Shown here: piece after piece, positions 26,695-34,944 of the stretch
Numbering within the stretch: position 1 is the first letter of the stretch
How the letters are laid out: each line of letters starts with the position of its first letter
Source of the DNA: Halochromatium sp.
GTDB taxonomy: Bacteria > Pseudomonadota > Gammaproteobacteria > Chromatiales > Chromatiaceae
DNA: 64,000 bases
Assembly: GCA_010912705.1 (NCBI GenBank)
Contig: POWB01000019.1
Span: 39,684-103,683, forward strand
Direction of reading: 5' to 3'
Made by a program: the position numbers and the translations under genes
Notes under the pieces: model-generated
What the model was told of the DNA's origin: nothing
Database searches by the model: none
The model's input: the letters and a program-made list of their open reading frames with translations, nothing else

Positions 26695-27159
26695 ATGGCA
26701 ACCATCAGTAACGACCAAGCACTCCGTGATCTACTCGCTCGTCTCTCCGTCGAGCAACAACGTCTGATCGGCTTGCGCTTTGCGCAGAGCTTGATCCATC
26801 TAAGCCGCGATGAGCGGGTGAAACGGGCGATCGAGACCGGACTGCGCACCGACACGACCGAGTCGGAGCTCGAAGACGCCTATCGCGCCGCCAAGGCCTG
26901 GGCAACCAAGACCTATACCGACTGCGGCAAGGACACCGATTGGCTGGCCCAAGCCGACCATTTCGTCGCTGCCGCCGTGGCCGCTGCACTCACGCCCGAC
27001 AGCATGCTACCGGACAACAAGACGAATCGCGCCTGGAAGGCGGCCATGCATGCACGCATGGCCAACAACTGCGAGCTGGTTGATGAGCAGGGCAACGCCC
27101 ACCTCGATGAGGTCCAACGTCAGTACGAGATTGCCGACGATTTCCTGAGTGCCACTTGA
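26695..27159 (+). CDS. Hypothetical protein upstream of hydrogenase maturation genes
   Basis: A 154-aa, mostly helical, charged soluble protein with no signal or membrane segment (LLARLSVEQQRLIGLRFAQSL, DAYRAAKAWATKTYTDCGKD, WLAQADHFVAAAVAAALTP). No family recognised. It lies divergent to ppsR and convergent with the hypC gene, so a hydrogenase role is only suggested by position. The helix-rich pattern with a single Cys-Gly could fit a small regulatory or scaffold protein. Confidence 0.6.
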   Translation: MATISNDQALRDLLARLSVEQQRLIGLRFAQSLIHLSRDERVKRAIETGLRTDTTESELEDAYRAAKAWATKTYTDCGKDTDWLAQADHFVAAAVAAALTPDSMLPDNKTNRAWKAAMHARMANNCELVDEQGNAHLDEVQRQYEIADDFLSAT

Positions 27160-27185
27160 GCCGTCGCCGTTGAGCGCATCCGCAA

Positions 27186-27210
27186 CGGCCCCAAGCCAGC
27201 ATCGGGGCCG
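27186..27210. terminator. Hairpin between convergent genes
   Basis: CGGCCCC (27186-27192) and GGGGCCG (27204-27210) form a 7-bp GC stem with an 11-nt loop, between the 154-aa gene and the convergent hypC gene. No T-run follows, so it is at best a partial bidirectional terminator. Confidence 0.4.
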
Positions 27211-27219
27211 GGGCCAGCG

Positions 27220-27486
27220 TCAGCGCAAACGGCCGCCAACAGCGGATTCGGTCGCGGCAGCAGCCTCAGCTGCTAGCATCTCGTCATACACCGACCAGGT
27301 ATCGGCAGCGCGCTCGGCGGAGATCTTTTCGATCGCATGACCGAGATGGATGACGACGAAATCGCCCACCGCCAGCCCATCCGGGTCGAGCATCAGCAGG
27401 CTCACCTCGCGCTCGACCCCCTTGGCCTCACAGCGCGCCGCAAAGCCATTGATCTCAACAATCCGCATTGGGATACCCATGCACAT
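27220..27486 (-). CDS. hypC: HypC/HupF-type hydrogenase assembly chaperone
   Basis: A 88-aa chaperone that carries the Fe(CN)2CO group to the large subunit of [NiFe]-hydrogenase. The start at ATG 27486 gives MCMGIPMRIVEI with the essential Cys2, rather than nine codons earlier. The family segment LDPDGLAVGDFVVIHLGHAIEKIS is present. The C-terminus is Ala-rich. It is on the opposite strand to the structural genes. Whether it is the HypC or the HupF/HybG subtype cannot be decided by eye. Confidence 0.85.
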   Translation of the reverse strand: MCMGIPMRIVEINGFAARCEAKGVEREVSLLMLDPDGLAVGDFVVIHLGHAIEKISAERAADTWSVYDEMLAAEAAAATESAVGGRLR

Positions 27487-27654
27487 GGGCGCGCCTCCAT
27501 CAGCTTGTCGCAAACCGCCAAGGCTAAGCCCTGGCCAACCTCATCACAAGCGGCTTGGGTCAAACCTTCGCAAGGCCTGCTCGAAGAGCTGCGCTAGTCT
27601 TGCTGAAGGCCATGGTAGATTGACGCGCACTGGCCGCATCACTCGGAGACTCCC

Positions 27655-28131
27655 ATGCCCGCAGAAGGCACCTTGATCCTCGGTCTTGGCAACATCCTGC
27701 TCTCGGACGAGGCGCTGGGCGCCGCCGTGCTCGAGGCGATGGAGCCGATCGCTGCCGATGACCCGGATCTCAGGCTCTACGACGGCGGCACCCTGAGCTT
27801 CACCCTCGCCGGCCCGATCGGCGATGCCCGACGGTTGATCGTCGTCGACGCGGCGGTGATGGGCGATGCCCCCGGCAGTGTGCGCCTGTTCGAGGGCCAC
27901 GCCATGGATCAACAGCTGAGCCGGCACGCCAAGAGCGTACACGAGGTCAGCCTCGCCGACCTGTTCGACATCGCCCGCCTCACCGATAGCCTGCCCGCGC
28001 AGCGCGCGCTGATCGGCGTCGAGCCACTGAAGGTCGACTGGGGCGATCAACTCACGCCCGCAGTCGCCGCCGCGGTCCCCGAGGTGGTACGCCAGATCCA
28101 GAACCTGCTCTCGCACTGGCGCGGCGGCTAA
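27655..28131 (+). CDS. hyaD: Hydrogenase maturation endopeptidase (HyaD/HynD type)
   Basis: A 158-aa nickel-dependent protease that clips the C-terminal peptide of the hydrogenase large subunit after metal insertion. The N-terminus GTLILGLGNILLSDEALG shows the GxGN-(x)-D/E metal-binding pattern, and ARRLIVVDAAVMGDAPG supplies the second acidic ligand region. A His in EGHAMD fits the third. It lies upstream of hupH and hynS on the same strand, with a 198-bp gap to hupH. By analogy its substrate is HynL, whose tail is intact. Confidence 0.85.
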   Translation: MPAEGTLILGLGNILLSDEALGAAVLEAMEPIAADDPDLRLYDGGTLSFTLAGPIGDARRLIVVDAAVMGDAPGSVRLFEGHAMDQQLSRHAKSVHEVSLADLFDIARLTDSLPAQRALIGVEPLKVDWGDQLTPAVAAAVPEVVRQIQNLLSHWRGG

Positions 28132-28329
28132 CCGCACGACCCTGCAGCAGCAGGGCAGCGGTCCGACCCACTAACCACTAACCCAGCCAGGCACGACTCG
28201 CGAATCCAAGCCATGAGATTCCGCATAAACGAGCAGGGTTATTCGCCGAGTTGCAGCAAAGGATGCCATAGGTCAAACACGACCGAATAAGCTCTGCCTA
28301 ACATAAGCATCAACCGATGGAGGAGCCTG

Positions 28330-28779
28330 ATGGCGAAACTCGCCGGCATTCCAATTCATATCGAGCAGCCCGAAGCCGAACCGCAGCAATTCGGCAACGC
28401 GCTGCCGATCCTCAATGAGATCCGCCATGCGCTGGCTCGGTTCGCTGAGCGCGCTGAGCCGACCCGCATTGATCTCGCCGCGATACCCTTCGGCCCCGGC
28501 GACGAAGAGCGTTTGATGGCGCTGCTTGGCCGTGGCGAGGTCGAGGCAACCATCGACGCGCTCGGCCCCACCCGCGTCTGGGAGACCCGCTTTCCTGGGG
28601 TCTGGGTGCTCGACTACGCCAATGTCGAGGGCGAGCGCATCGCACTGCAGATCGAGATCGACGAGATCCCGCAGATGCTGCGCACCCAGCGCGCCGACAT
28701 CACCGATTCGTTGGCCGCGCTCGACGCAGCACTTGCGTCCGCAACCGCGGCCGATCCGGCGGCTGAGTCCCGCCACTGA
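28330..28779 (+). CDS. hupH: HupH-like hydrogenase expression/maturation protein
   Basis: A 149-aa protein matching the HupH/HyaF C-terminal domain (FGPGDEERLMALLGRGEVEAT..., RVWETRFPGVWVLDYANVEGE). HupH assists small/large subunit maturation, often with Fe-S or oxygen protection roles. A GGAGG ribosome-binding site precedes ATG 28330. It is only 31 bp ahead of hynS, so likely in the same operon. It carries just one HupH-type unit rather than the two found in full-length HyaF. Confidence 0.75.
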   Translation: MAKLAGIPIHIEQPEAEPQQFGNALPILNEIRHALARFAERAEPTRIDLAAIPFGPGDEERLMALLGRGEVEATIDALGPTRVWETRFPGVWVLDYANVEGERIALQIEIDEIPQMLRTQRADITDSLAALDAALASATAADPAAESRH

Positions 28780-28810
28780 CCGCTGAATTCCAGCAATGGC
28801 AGGAGAAACG

Positions 28811-29908
28811 ATGGCCACATCGAAGACCTTAGGCGAGAGCCTGCGCCAGCACGGGGTGTCACGCCGTGGATTCCTCAAATTCTGCGCCGCGACGGCGTCG
28901 ATGATGGCGTTGCCGCCGAGCATGGCCCCGGCGATTGCACAGGCGCTGGAAAAGGCGCGCCGGCCATCCGTCATCTGGCTCTCCTTTCAAGAATGCACCG
29001 GCTGCACCGAGTCGCTGACCCGCAGCTTCTCGCCCACGGTCGAGAACCTGATCTTCGATGTGATCTCACTGGACTACCATCACACCTTGCAAGCTGCGGC
29101 GGGCGATGCCGCCGAGCATGCTCGCGAGCAGGCGATGAATACCAACGCCGGTGAGTACCTGGTAGTGGTCGACGGCTCCCTACCCGGCCCCAATGCGAAC
29201 CCGGGTTATTCGACCATCGCCGGCATCAGCAACTACGACATGCTGATGGACACCATCGATGGCGCTGCTGCCGTGGTTGCGGTCGGTACCTGTGCCGCCT
29301 TCGGCGGTCTGCCCAAGGCCGACCCCAACCCGACCGGCGCGGTCTCGGTGCAGGATCTGGTCAAGGACAAGCCGGTGATCAATGTCTCCGGCTGCCCGCC
29401 GGTACCGATGGTCATCACCGGCGTGCTGGCACAGTTCCTCACCTTCGGCACCCTGCCCGAACTCGACGAATATGGCCGCCCGCGCGCCTTCTTCGGCCAG
29501 TCGATCCACGACCGCTGCTATCGTCGGCCATTCTACGACAAGGGCAAGTTTGCCGAATCCTTCGACGACGAGGGGGCCAAGGCCGGCTGGTGCCTGTACC
29601 GGCTCGGCTGTAAGGGACCCATGACCTACAACGCCTGCGCGACCATGAAGTGGAACGGCGGCGCCAGCTGGCCAGTTGAGGCGGGCTATCCCTGCCTCGG
29701 CTGCTCCGAGCCCGATTTCTGGGATGCCGGCGGCTTCTACAAGGCGCTCTCGGTGCCGACCGGCTCACCCGGTGATGTCTTGCTCACCGCGGGCGCTGTC
29801 GGCGCCGCGGTCGGCGTCGGCGCGGGCCTGATGAGTCGTAACCAGGGCAAGCAGGCCGCCAAGCATCACGACAAGGTCACCGCCGATCAATTAGAGGAGA
29901 AACTCTGA
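28811..29908 (+). CDS. hynS: [NiFe]-hydrogenase small subunit
   Basis: The electron-transfer subunit. The Tat signal is VSRRGFLKFCA at residues 20-30; ATG 28811 with AGGAGA at 28801-28806 is preferred to ATG 28796. Cluster ligands: QECTGCTES (proximal cluster), GTCAAFGG, SGCPP, HDRCYRRPFYDKGKF, GCKGPMTYNACATMKW and YPCLGCSEPDFWD, as expected for three Fe-S clusters. A C-terminal hydrophobic stretch (GAVGAAVGVGAGLM) may anchor it. Its TGA overlaps the isp1 ATG (TGATG). Protein exported folded with HynL. Confidence 0.95.
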   Translation: MATSKTLGESLRQHGVSRRGFLKFCAATASMMALPPSMAPAIAQALEKARRPSVIWLSFQECTGCTESLTRSFSPTVENLIFDVISLDYHHTLQAAAGDAAEHAREQAMNTNAGEYLVVVDGSLPGPNANPGYSTIAGISNYDMLMDTIDGAAAVVAVGTCAAFGGLPKADPNPTGAVSVQDLVKDKPVINVSGCPPVPMVITGVLAQFLTFGTLPELDEYGRPRAFFGQSIHDRCYRRPFYDKGKFAESFDDEGAKAGWCLYRLGCKGPMTYNACATMKWNGGASWPVEAGYPCLGCSEPDFWDAGGFYKALSVPTGSPGDVLLTAGAVGAAVGVGAGLMSRNQGKQAAKHHDKVTADQLEEKL

Positions 29909-30567
29909 TGACGCCGATGGATTTCCTCCTCCTGACCAAGGGGCCGCTGTTCAGTCTTGCGATCGCAATCTTCGCGCTCGGCATCCTGATCCGGCTGTTC
30001 GAGATCTTCGCACTCGGCCGCGCCCATAACTATGCCGCGGCGCGCGGCAACGAGGTCATTCCGGGCCTGAAAACGATGTACCGGCGCTTCAACCCGGACC
30101 CCGGCACCTTCAAGCGCTCGACCTTCGACGTGGTGGTCGGCACCCTCTGGCACGTTGGATTCGTGATTGCCCTCTTGATGTTCATCCCACACATCGAGCT
30201 GATCAAGAGCACGCTCGGGGTCAGCTGGCCGGGGCTGCCGAACCCAGTGGTTGACGCGGTCACCGCCATCACGCTGCTCGGCCTGGTCGCCGTGCTGATT
30301 CATCGGCTGACCCATCCGGTGAAGCGCTTTCTGAGCACGCCGCAGGACTATCTGATCTGGGCGGTGACCTTCTTGCCGGTGCTGACCGGCTATTTGGCCT
30401 ACCACCGGCTGATCAACCCCTATCCCTTGGCACTTGGGCTGCACATCTTCACCGTCGAGATCTTCCTGATCGTGCTGCCGTTCACCAAGCTCACGCACAT
30501 CTTCACCGCCTTTGTCGCACGCTACTACAACGGCGCCATCTTCGGCCGCAAGGGGATTCAATCATGA
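29908..30567 (+). CDS. isp1: Isp1 membrane cytochrome b (NarI-like) of the hydrogenase
   Basis: A 219-aa integral membrane haem protein with five helices and paired histidines (TLWHVGFVIALLMFIPHIEL, VAVLIHRLTHPVKRF, AYHRLINPYPLALGLHIFTVE). It resembles NarI/HdrE-type cytochrome b and is the Isp1 partner reported for the Thiocapsa HynSL hydrogenase. It should pass electrons between the periplasmic hydrogenase and Isp2 or quinone. Start and stop both overlap neighbours by a few bases, so expression is coupled. Confidence 0.85.
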   Translation: MTPMDFLLLTKGPLFSLAIAIFALGILIRLFEIFALGRAHNYAAARGNEVIPGLKTMYRRFNPDPGTFKRSTFDVVVGTLWHVGFVIALLMFIPHIELIKSTLGVSWPGLPNPVVDAVTAITLLGLVAVLIHRLTHPVKRFLSTPQDYLIWAVTFLPVLTGYLAYHRLINPYPLALGLHIFTVEIFLIVLPFTKLTHIFTAFVARYYNGAIFGRKGIQS

Positions 30568-31898
30568 CCCAGGGTGCCCATTCATTTTCCGTCGAGCGCG
30601 GGCTCAATGCCTGGCGCGAGGAGATCGACGCGCCGGTTGCGGCCTTCTTCTCGAGCTGCGTGCACTGCGGCCTCTGCGCCCAAGCCTGTCCGTTCTTCGT
30701 CGAGACCGGCGACCCGAAGTACACGCCGATCCACAAACTGGAGCCGATGCGGCTGCTCTGGGAGCAGGAATTCACCCTCTGGGGCAAGCTCAAGAAGACC
30801 GTCAAAGATCGCGTCGACGCCCAGCTCGGGCGCGCGCCAAAGCCATTGATCACCGATGAGATGCTGGAGGAGTGGGAGCCGCTGCTCTACGACTCCTGCA
30901 GCATGTGCGGACGCTGCTCGATGGTCTGCCCGGTCGGCAACGATATCCACTACATGATCCGCAAGGCGCGCGAGGGCATGGTCGCCTCCGGCCATTCACC
31001 CGAGGGCCTGGTCGCTGCCTCAGTGCGCGCGGTGAACACCGGCAGCCCGATGGGCCTGCAGTGGAAGACGCTGGATGTCCAGATCAAGCATGTCGAGACC
31101 GCCACCGGCCTCGAGGTACCGATCGACAAGCAGGGCGCCGAGTATCTGGTGCTGCTGTCGTCGATGGAGATCATCAACTTCCCCGAATATCTGGAAGCGA
31201 TCACCAAGATCTTCGACCACGCCGGCGTCAGCTGGACCCTGAGCAAGACCTGTTTCGAGGCCACCAACGCCGGCATCCAGATCGGCTCCAAGGACATCGC
31301 CGCGACCCTGGTGCAGCGCGTCGTCGATGCCGCTGAGCAGTTGCAGGTCAAGAACGTCATCAGCCCCGAGTGCGGCCATGCCTACACGGCGATCCGCTGG
31401 GAAGGCCCGAACGCGATCAAGCGCGCCTATCCGTTCAAGGTCTATCACATCATCGAGGTGCTCGATCAGCTGCGCGCCGACGGCCGCATCAAGACCGAAG
31501 GCAAGGAGATGGACCGCCTGTCGATGCACGACCCTTGCAACCTGGCCCGCAAGAGCGGCGTGGTCCAGCAGCAGCGTAGCCTGATGGATCTGGTCGCCAG
31601 CAACTTCGTCGACCTCAAAGAGCACGGCGAATTCCAGTGGTGCTGCGGTGCTGGCGGTGGCGTCAGCTCCAACGAGCGTGCCGAGCCGCTGAAGCTGGCC
31701 GCGTTCAAGCGCAAGAAGGCACAGATCGAGGAGGTCGAGCCCGAGCGCATGGTGACCATGTGCGCCACCTGCCGCACCCAGCTCGAAGAGGGCCTAGAGG
31801 AGTTCAACATGGACATCCCCGTGGTCGGGCTGACCGAGATCATCGCCGATCATCTGGTCGAGAAAGAGGTCGAGAACAAGAAGGCTGAAGAATCATGA
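30564..31898 (+). CDS. isp2: Isp2 HdrD-like iron-sulfur subunit of the hydrogenase
   Basis: A 444-aa cytosolic electron carrier. Two ferredoxin-type motifs, CVHCGLCAQACP and CSMCGRCSMVCP (the 4Fe-4S domain, about 30-130), precede two CCG-type domains (CGHAYTAIRW with HDPCNLARKSG, WCCGAGGG, CATCRTQLEEG). This matches HdrD/DsrK-type thiol-disulfide electron relays. ATGA overlap on both sides. It sits between isp1 and hynL, as in Thiocapsa. A possible direct path to a thiol pool is inferred from family similarity. Confidence 0.88.
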   Translation: MTQGAHSFSVERGLNAWREEIDAPVAAFFSSCVHCGLCAQACPFFVETGDPKYTPIHKLEPMRLLWEQEFTLWGKLKKTVKDRVDAQLGRAPKPLITDEMLEEWEPLLYDSCSMCGRCSMVCPVGNDIHYMIRKAREGMVASGHSPEGLVAASVRAVNTGSPMGLQWKTLDVQIKHVETATGLEVPIDKQGAEYLVLLSSMEIINFPEYLEAITKIFDHAGVSWTLSKTCFEATNAGIQIGSKDIAATLVQRVVDAAEQLQVKNVISPECGHAYTAIRWEGPNAIKRAYPFKVYHIIEVLDQLRADGRIKTEGKEMDRLSMHDPCNLARKSGVVQQQRSLMDLVASNFVDLKEHGEFQWCCGAGGGVSSNERAEPLKLAAFKRKKAQIEEVEPERMVTMCATCRTQLEEGLEEFNMDIPVVGLTEIIADHLVEKEVENKKAEES

Positions 31899-33679
31899 GC
31901 GAGCGCGTCGTCGTCGACCCCATTACCCGCATCGAGGGTCATCTGCGCATCGAGGCGGAGATGAACGGGCAGGATATTGCCAAGGCCTACTCGTCCGGCA
32001 CCATGGTGCGCGGACTCGAGATCATCCTGCGCGGGCGCGACCCGCGGGACGCCTGGGCCTACGCACAGCGCATCTGCGGCGTCTGCACGCTGGTGCACGG
32101 CATTGCCTCGGTACGCTCAGTCGAGGATGCGCTGAACTATCCGATCCCACCGAACGCCCAGCTGATCCGCAACCTGATGATCGGCGCCCAGTACATCCAT
32201 GACCATGTGATGCACTTCTATCATCTGCATGCGCTGGACTGGGTGGACGTCGTCTCGGCGCTCAGTGCCGACCCGGCCGCGACCTCGCAGCTCGCGCAGC
32301 AGATCAGCGCCAAGACCGCCGCTGATCTCGGCACCAGCAGCTGGGGCAAGTCGTCGCCCGGCTACTTCAGCGATATCCAGAAGCGGCTCAAGACCTTCGT
32401 CGACGGTGGCCAGCTCGGCATCTTCGCCAACGGCTATTGGGGCCATCCGGCCTACAAGCTGCCGCCCGAGGCCAATCTGATGGCAGTCGCGCATTATCTC
32501 GAGGCCTTGGGCTGGCAGCGCGAGGTGGCCAAGCTGCATGCGATCTTTGGCGGCAAGAACCCGCATCCGAACTTCATCGTCGGCGGCGTCGGCTCGCCGA
32601 TCGACCTGAACTCGGACTCGGCCATCAACGCCAAGAAGCTGTCTCAGGTCCAGGATCTGATCAAGAACATGCAGGCCTTCGTCGAGCAGGTCTACATTCC
32701 GGATACCCTGGCCATCGCCGGCTTCTACAAGGATTGGGCGCAGAAGGGTGAAGGCCTCGGCAACTTCCTCTGCTACGGCGACCTACCCTACAGCGGCTCG
32801 AGCGCGGACAGCAGCGACCTATCCGATCTCCTGTTCCCGCGCGGCGCCATCCTCAACCGCGATCTCAGCACCATCCATCCGGTCGATCTGCACGCCGAAG
32901 GCGAGATCCAAGAGTTCGTTGCCCACGCCTGGTACGACTACAAGGACGGCAAGCAGGCCGGCCTGCACCCCTATGACGGCGAGACCAAGCTCGACTACGA
33001 CGACCGCGGCGGACCCAAACCGCCCTACAAGCAGCTCAATGTCGACGACGGCTACTCCTGGCTCAAATCGCCACGCTGGAACAACAACTCGGTCGAGGTC
33101 GGGCCGCTCGCGCGTATGTTGCTGCTCTATGCGGACAGTAGTGCACCGGCGCATGCGCAGGCCAAGGAGCTGGTCGACTATTCACTAACCACCCTGGGCC
33201 TACCCGTCGAGGGGCTGTTCTCGACGCTCGGGCGCACCGCCGCCCGCACGCTGGAATCGAAGATCGTCGCCGATGCCATGCAGACCTGGTACGACGCCTT
33301 GGTCGCCAACATCCGCGCCGGTGATACCCAGACCTTCAATGATGCCCTCTGGGAGCCGTCCAGCTGGCCGAAGCAGGCCCGGGGCGCCGGCTACATGGAG
33401 GCCCCACGCGGGGCGCTTGGGCACTGGATCGTGATCGAGAACGAGAAGATCGCGAACTATCAGGCCGTGGTGCCCTCGACCTGGAATGCCGGTCCGCGCG
33501 ATCCAGCGGGCATCCCGGGTGCTTACGAGGCGGCACTGGCCGACAACACCCAGCTGCATGATGCGCATCAGCCACTGGAGATCTTGCGTACCATCCACTC
33601 GTTCGACCCCTGCATCGCCTGCGCCGTCCATCTGTCAGATCCAGAGACCGGCGAGCAGATCGAGATCAAGGTGAGCTAA
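31895..33679 (+). CDS. hynL: [NiFe]-hydrogenase large subunit
   Basis: A 594-aa catalytic subunit with the Ni-Fe site. The N-terminal motif RICGVCTLVHG (C61, C64) and the C-terminal DPCIACAVH (C573, C576, H579) supply the four cysteine ligands. A 15-residue tail after H579 is the substrate for the maturation protease. Also seen: WGHPAYKLPPEANL and DLHAEGEIQEFVAH. Separated from hynS by isp1-isp2, overlapping isp2 by 4 bp. Confidence 0.96.
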   Translation: MSERVVVDPITRIEGHLRIEAEMNGQDIAKAYSSGTMVRGLEIILRGRDPRDAWAYAQRICGVCTLVHGIASVRSVEDALNYPIPPNAQLIRNLMIGAQYIHDHVMHFYHLHALDWVDVVSALSADPAATSQLAQQISAKTAADLGTSSWGKSSPGYFSDIQKRLKTFVDGGQLGIFANGYWGHPAYKLPPEANLMAVAHYLEALGWQREVAKLHAIFGGKNPHPNFIVGGVGSPIDLNSDSAINAKKLSQVQDLIKNMQAFVEQVYIPDTLAIAGFYKDWAQKGEGLGNFLCYGDLPYSGSSADSSDLSDLLFPRGAILNRDLSTIHPVDLHAEGEIQEFVAHAWYDYKDGKQAGLHPYDGETKLDYDDRGGPKPPYKQLNVDDGYSWLKSPRWNNNSVEVGPLARMLLLYADSSAPAHAQAKELVDYSLTTLGLPVEGLFSTLGRTAARTLESKIVADAMQTWYDALVANIRAGDTQTFNDALWEPSSWPKQARGAGYMEAPRGALGHWIVIENEKIANYQAVVPSTWNAGPRDPAGIPGAYEAALADNTQLHDAHQPLEILRTIHSFDPCIACAVHLSDPETGEQIEIKVS

Positions 33680-33831
33680 GGCGATTGCCGGAAAAGCTTG
33701 TACCAAATTGCGTAGGATTTTCGTTTGCCTGCAAGGAGCCTTGTCGGGAGCATAACCGGGCTATGCGACTGACGACGCGACCCAGAAGGAGAGCGAAAAG
33801 ACAAAATCGCCTTATCTCAAACAGGACCCCA

Positions 33832-33880
33832 GATGGACACCGATAAACAGGCATAGAAACAGCGAGAATCGGTGTCCATC
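33832..33880. repeat. Long hairpin with dispersed-repeat character
   Basis: GATGGACACCGAT (33832-33844) and ATCGGTGTCCATC (33868-33880) are perfect 13-bp inverted arms around a 23-nt loop. The neighbouring text (ATAAACAGGC, GCTTATCTGTGA, CATCTGTAAG) resembles degenerate CAGAT/GATAAAC repeats also seen near 42515-42540. Confidence 0.7.
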
Positions 33881-34079
33881 GGTGCTTATCTGTGACTCAC
33901 ATCTGTAAGCAGAAGGTATGAGATTTAGCAGAAATTGCCCAAGCTTTGATCGCCCTTGCCCTCAGCGAGACTATCTCCTAGTCCAGGAGGCCGGCAGGTT
34001 GCCGACTTCTCCCCCGCAGCTTGTCTAAAAGACGTATCATTGGCCACCGCGAATGAGCGGGCCATTGGGCGCCCATCCC

Positions 34080-34095
34080 CTGGCATCGATGCCAG
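34080..34095. promoter_or_regulatory. 16-bp palindrome upstream of pomA (possible operator)
   Basis: CTGGCATCGATGCCAG is perfectly palindromic and ends 42 bp before the pomA start, a position suited to a transcription-factor site. A second shorter palindrome, TGGGCGCCCA, lies at 34065-34074. No regulator is assigned. Confidence 0.35.
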
Positions 34096-34137
34096 TTAGC
34101 GAATGCTCCCCGAATCGTTGATCTAAGAGGCTACGAG

Positions 34138-34944
34138 ATGGATTTGGCAACCATTATCGGTATGCTCGGCGCTGCCATCATGATCGTCGCGGCGATCTCG
34201 CTTGGCAGCTCGCCGATGGTCTTCGTCAACCCGGTGAGCCTGATCATCGTCATTGGTGGCAGCCTTTTAGTGGTGCTCTCGCAGATGACCTTCACCGAGG
34301 TTCGCCAGGCGCTCAGCGCGACTGGCAAGGTCTTTAAGACGAACCTGCCAGACCTCGAATCGACCATCGATGAAATGCTCGATATCGCCAAGACCGCCCG
34401 CAAGAGCGGTCTTCTCGCCCTCGAGGACCATGAATCCAACTCAAGCTTCCTGACCCAAGGTCTGCAGATGTTGGCCGATGGCTACTCGACCGACATGCTT
34501 CGAGATGTCCTTGACAAAGAACGGTTGCTGACCCTTGAGCGAAATCGGGCTGGTGCCCGCGCCTTTACACTCCTAGCCGATGTCGCACCTGCGATGGGGA
34601 TGATCGGAACTCTGATCGGCCTGGTGGACATGCTCTCCAATATGAGTGATCCGGCATCGATTGGGCCGGCAATGGCAGTGGCCTTGCTGACTACCCTCTA
34701 TGGCGTGTTGATTGCCAACATCCTTGCTACCCCGATTGCCGAAAAGCTCGAGGTGAGAACCTTGCAACAGGAGCAGCTACAGGCACTTTGGATCGATGCA
34801 CTGCTGGCCATCCAGCAAGGGCGCAACCCACGCGTGGTCGAGCAGATGCTCGTGACCTACTTGCCCCAAGAGCGTCGTGACAAGCGCGACAGCGGTGACG
34901 GGGAAGGACAGACCGAGGCAAAAGAGGAACCGGGCAGTGCCTAA
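34138..34944 (+). CDS. pomA: Flagellar motor stator protein, sodium-type (PomA)
   Basis: A 268-aa four-helix stator subunit. MDLATIIGMLGAAIMIVAAI and FVNPVSLIIVIGGSLLV are PomA-like; ALLTTLYGVLIANILATP is the pore helix conserved across MotA/PomA. The cytoplasmic loop (about 60-150) carries charged residues for rotor contact (ERNRAGARAF). The C-terminus is Lys/Glu/Asp-rich. It overlaps pomB by 8 bp. No flagellar structural gene is adjacent. Ion preference (Na+) is by family resemblance. Confidence 0.88.
   Translation: MDLATIIGMLGAAIMIVAAISLGSSPMVFVNPVSLIIVIGGSLLVVLSQMTFTEVRQALSATGKVFKTNLPDLESTIDEMLDIAKTARKSGLLALEDHESNSSFLTQGLQMLADGYSTDMLRDVLDKERLLTLERNRAGARAFTLLADVAPAMGMIGTLIGLVDMLSNMSDPASIGPAMAVALLTTLYGVLIANILATPIAEKLEVRTLQQEQLQALWIDALLAIQQGRNPRVVEQMLVTYLPQERRDKRDSGDGEGQTEAKEEPGSA

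Larger units (their letters stand above)
33680..34137. other. 458-bp intergenic region with inverted repeats
   Basis: After hynL lies a stretch with no credible ORF. It contains the IR at 33832-33880 and text resembling dispersed CAGATAAACACAGAT-type elements. Palindromes follow at 34065-34074 (TGGGCGCCCA) and 34080-34095. No clear intrinsic terminator was found after hynL. Confidence 0.5.

Noticed and set aside
28170..28215. Possible sigma-54 promoter (AGGCACGACTCGCG) before hupH
   Set aside because: Spacing and the -12 GC element do not fit TGGC-N-TTGC; not supported.
33666..33854. 62-codon minus-strand frame after hynL
   Set aside because: Lies across intergenic repeat text and the end of hynL; no ribosome-binding site or conserved motif.
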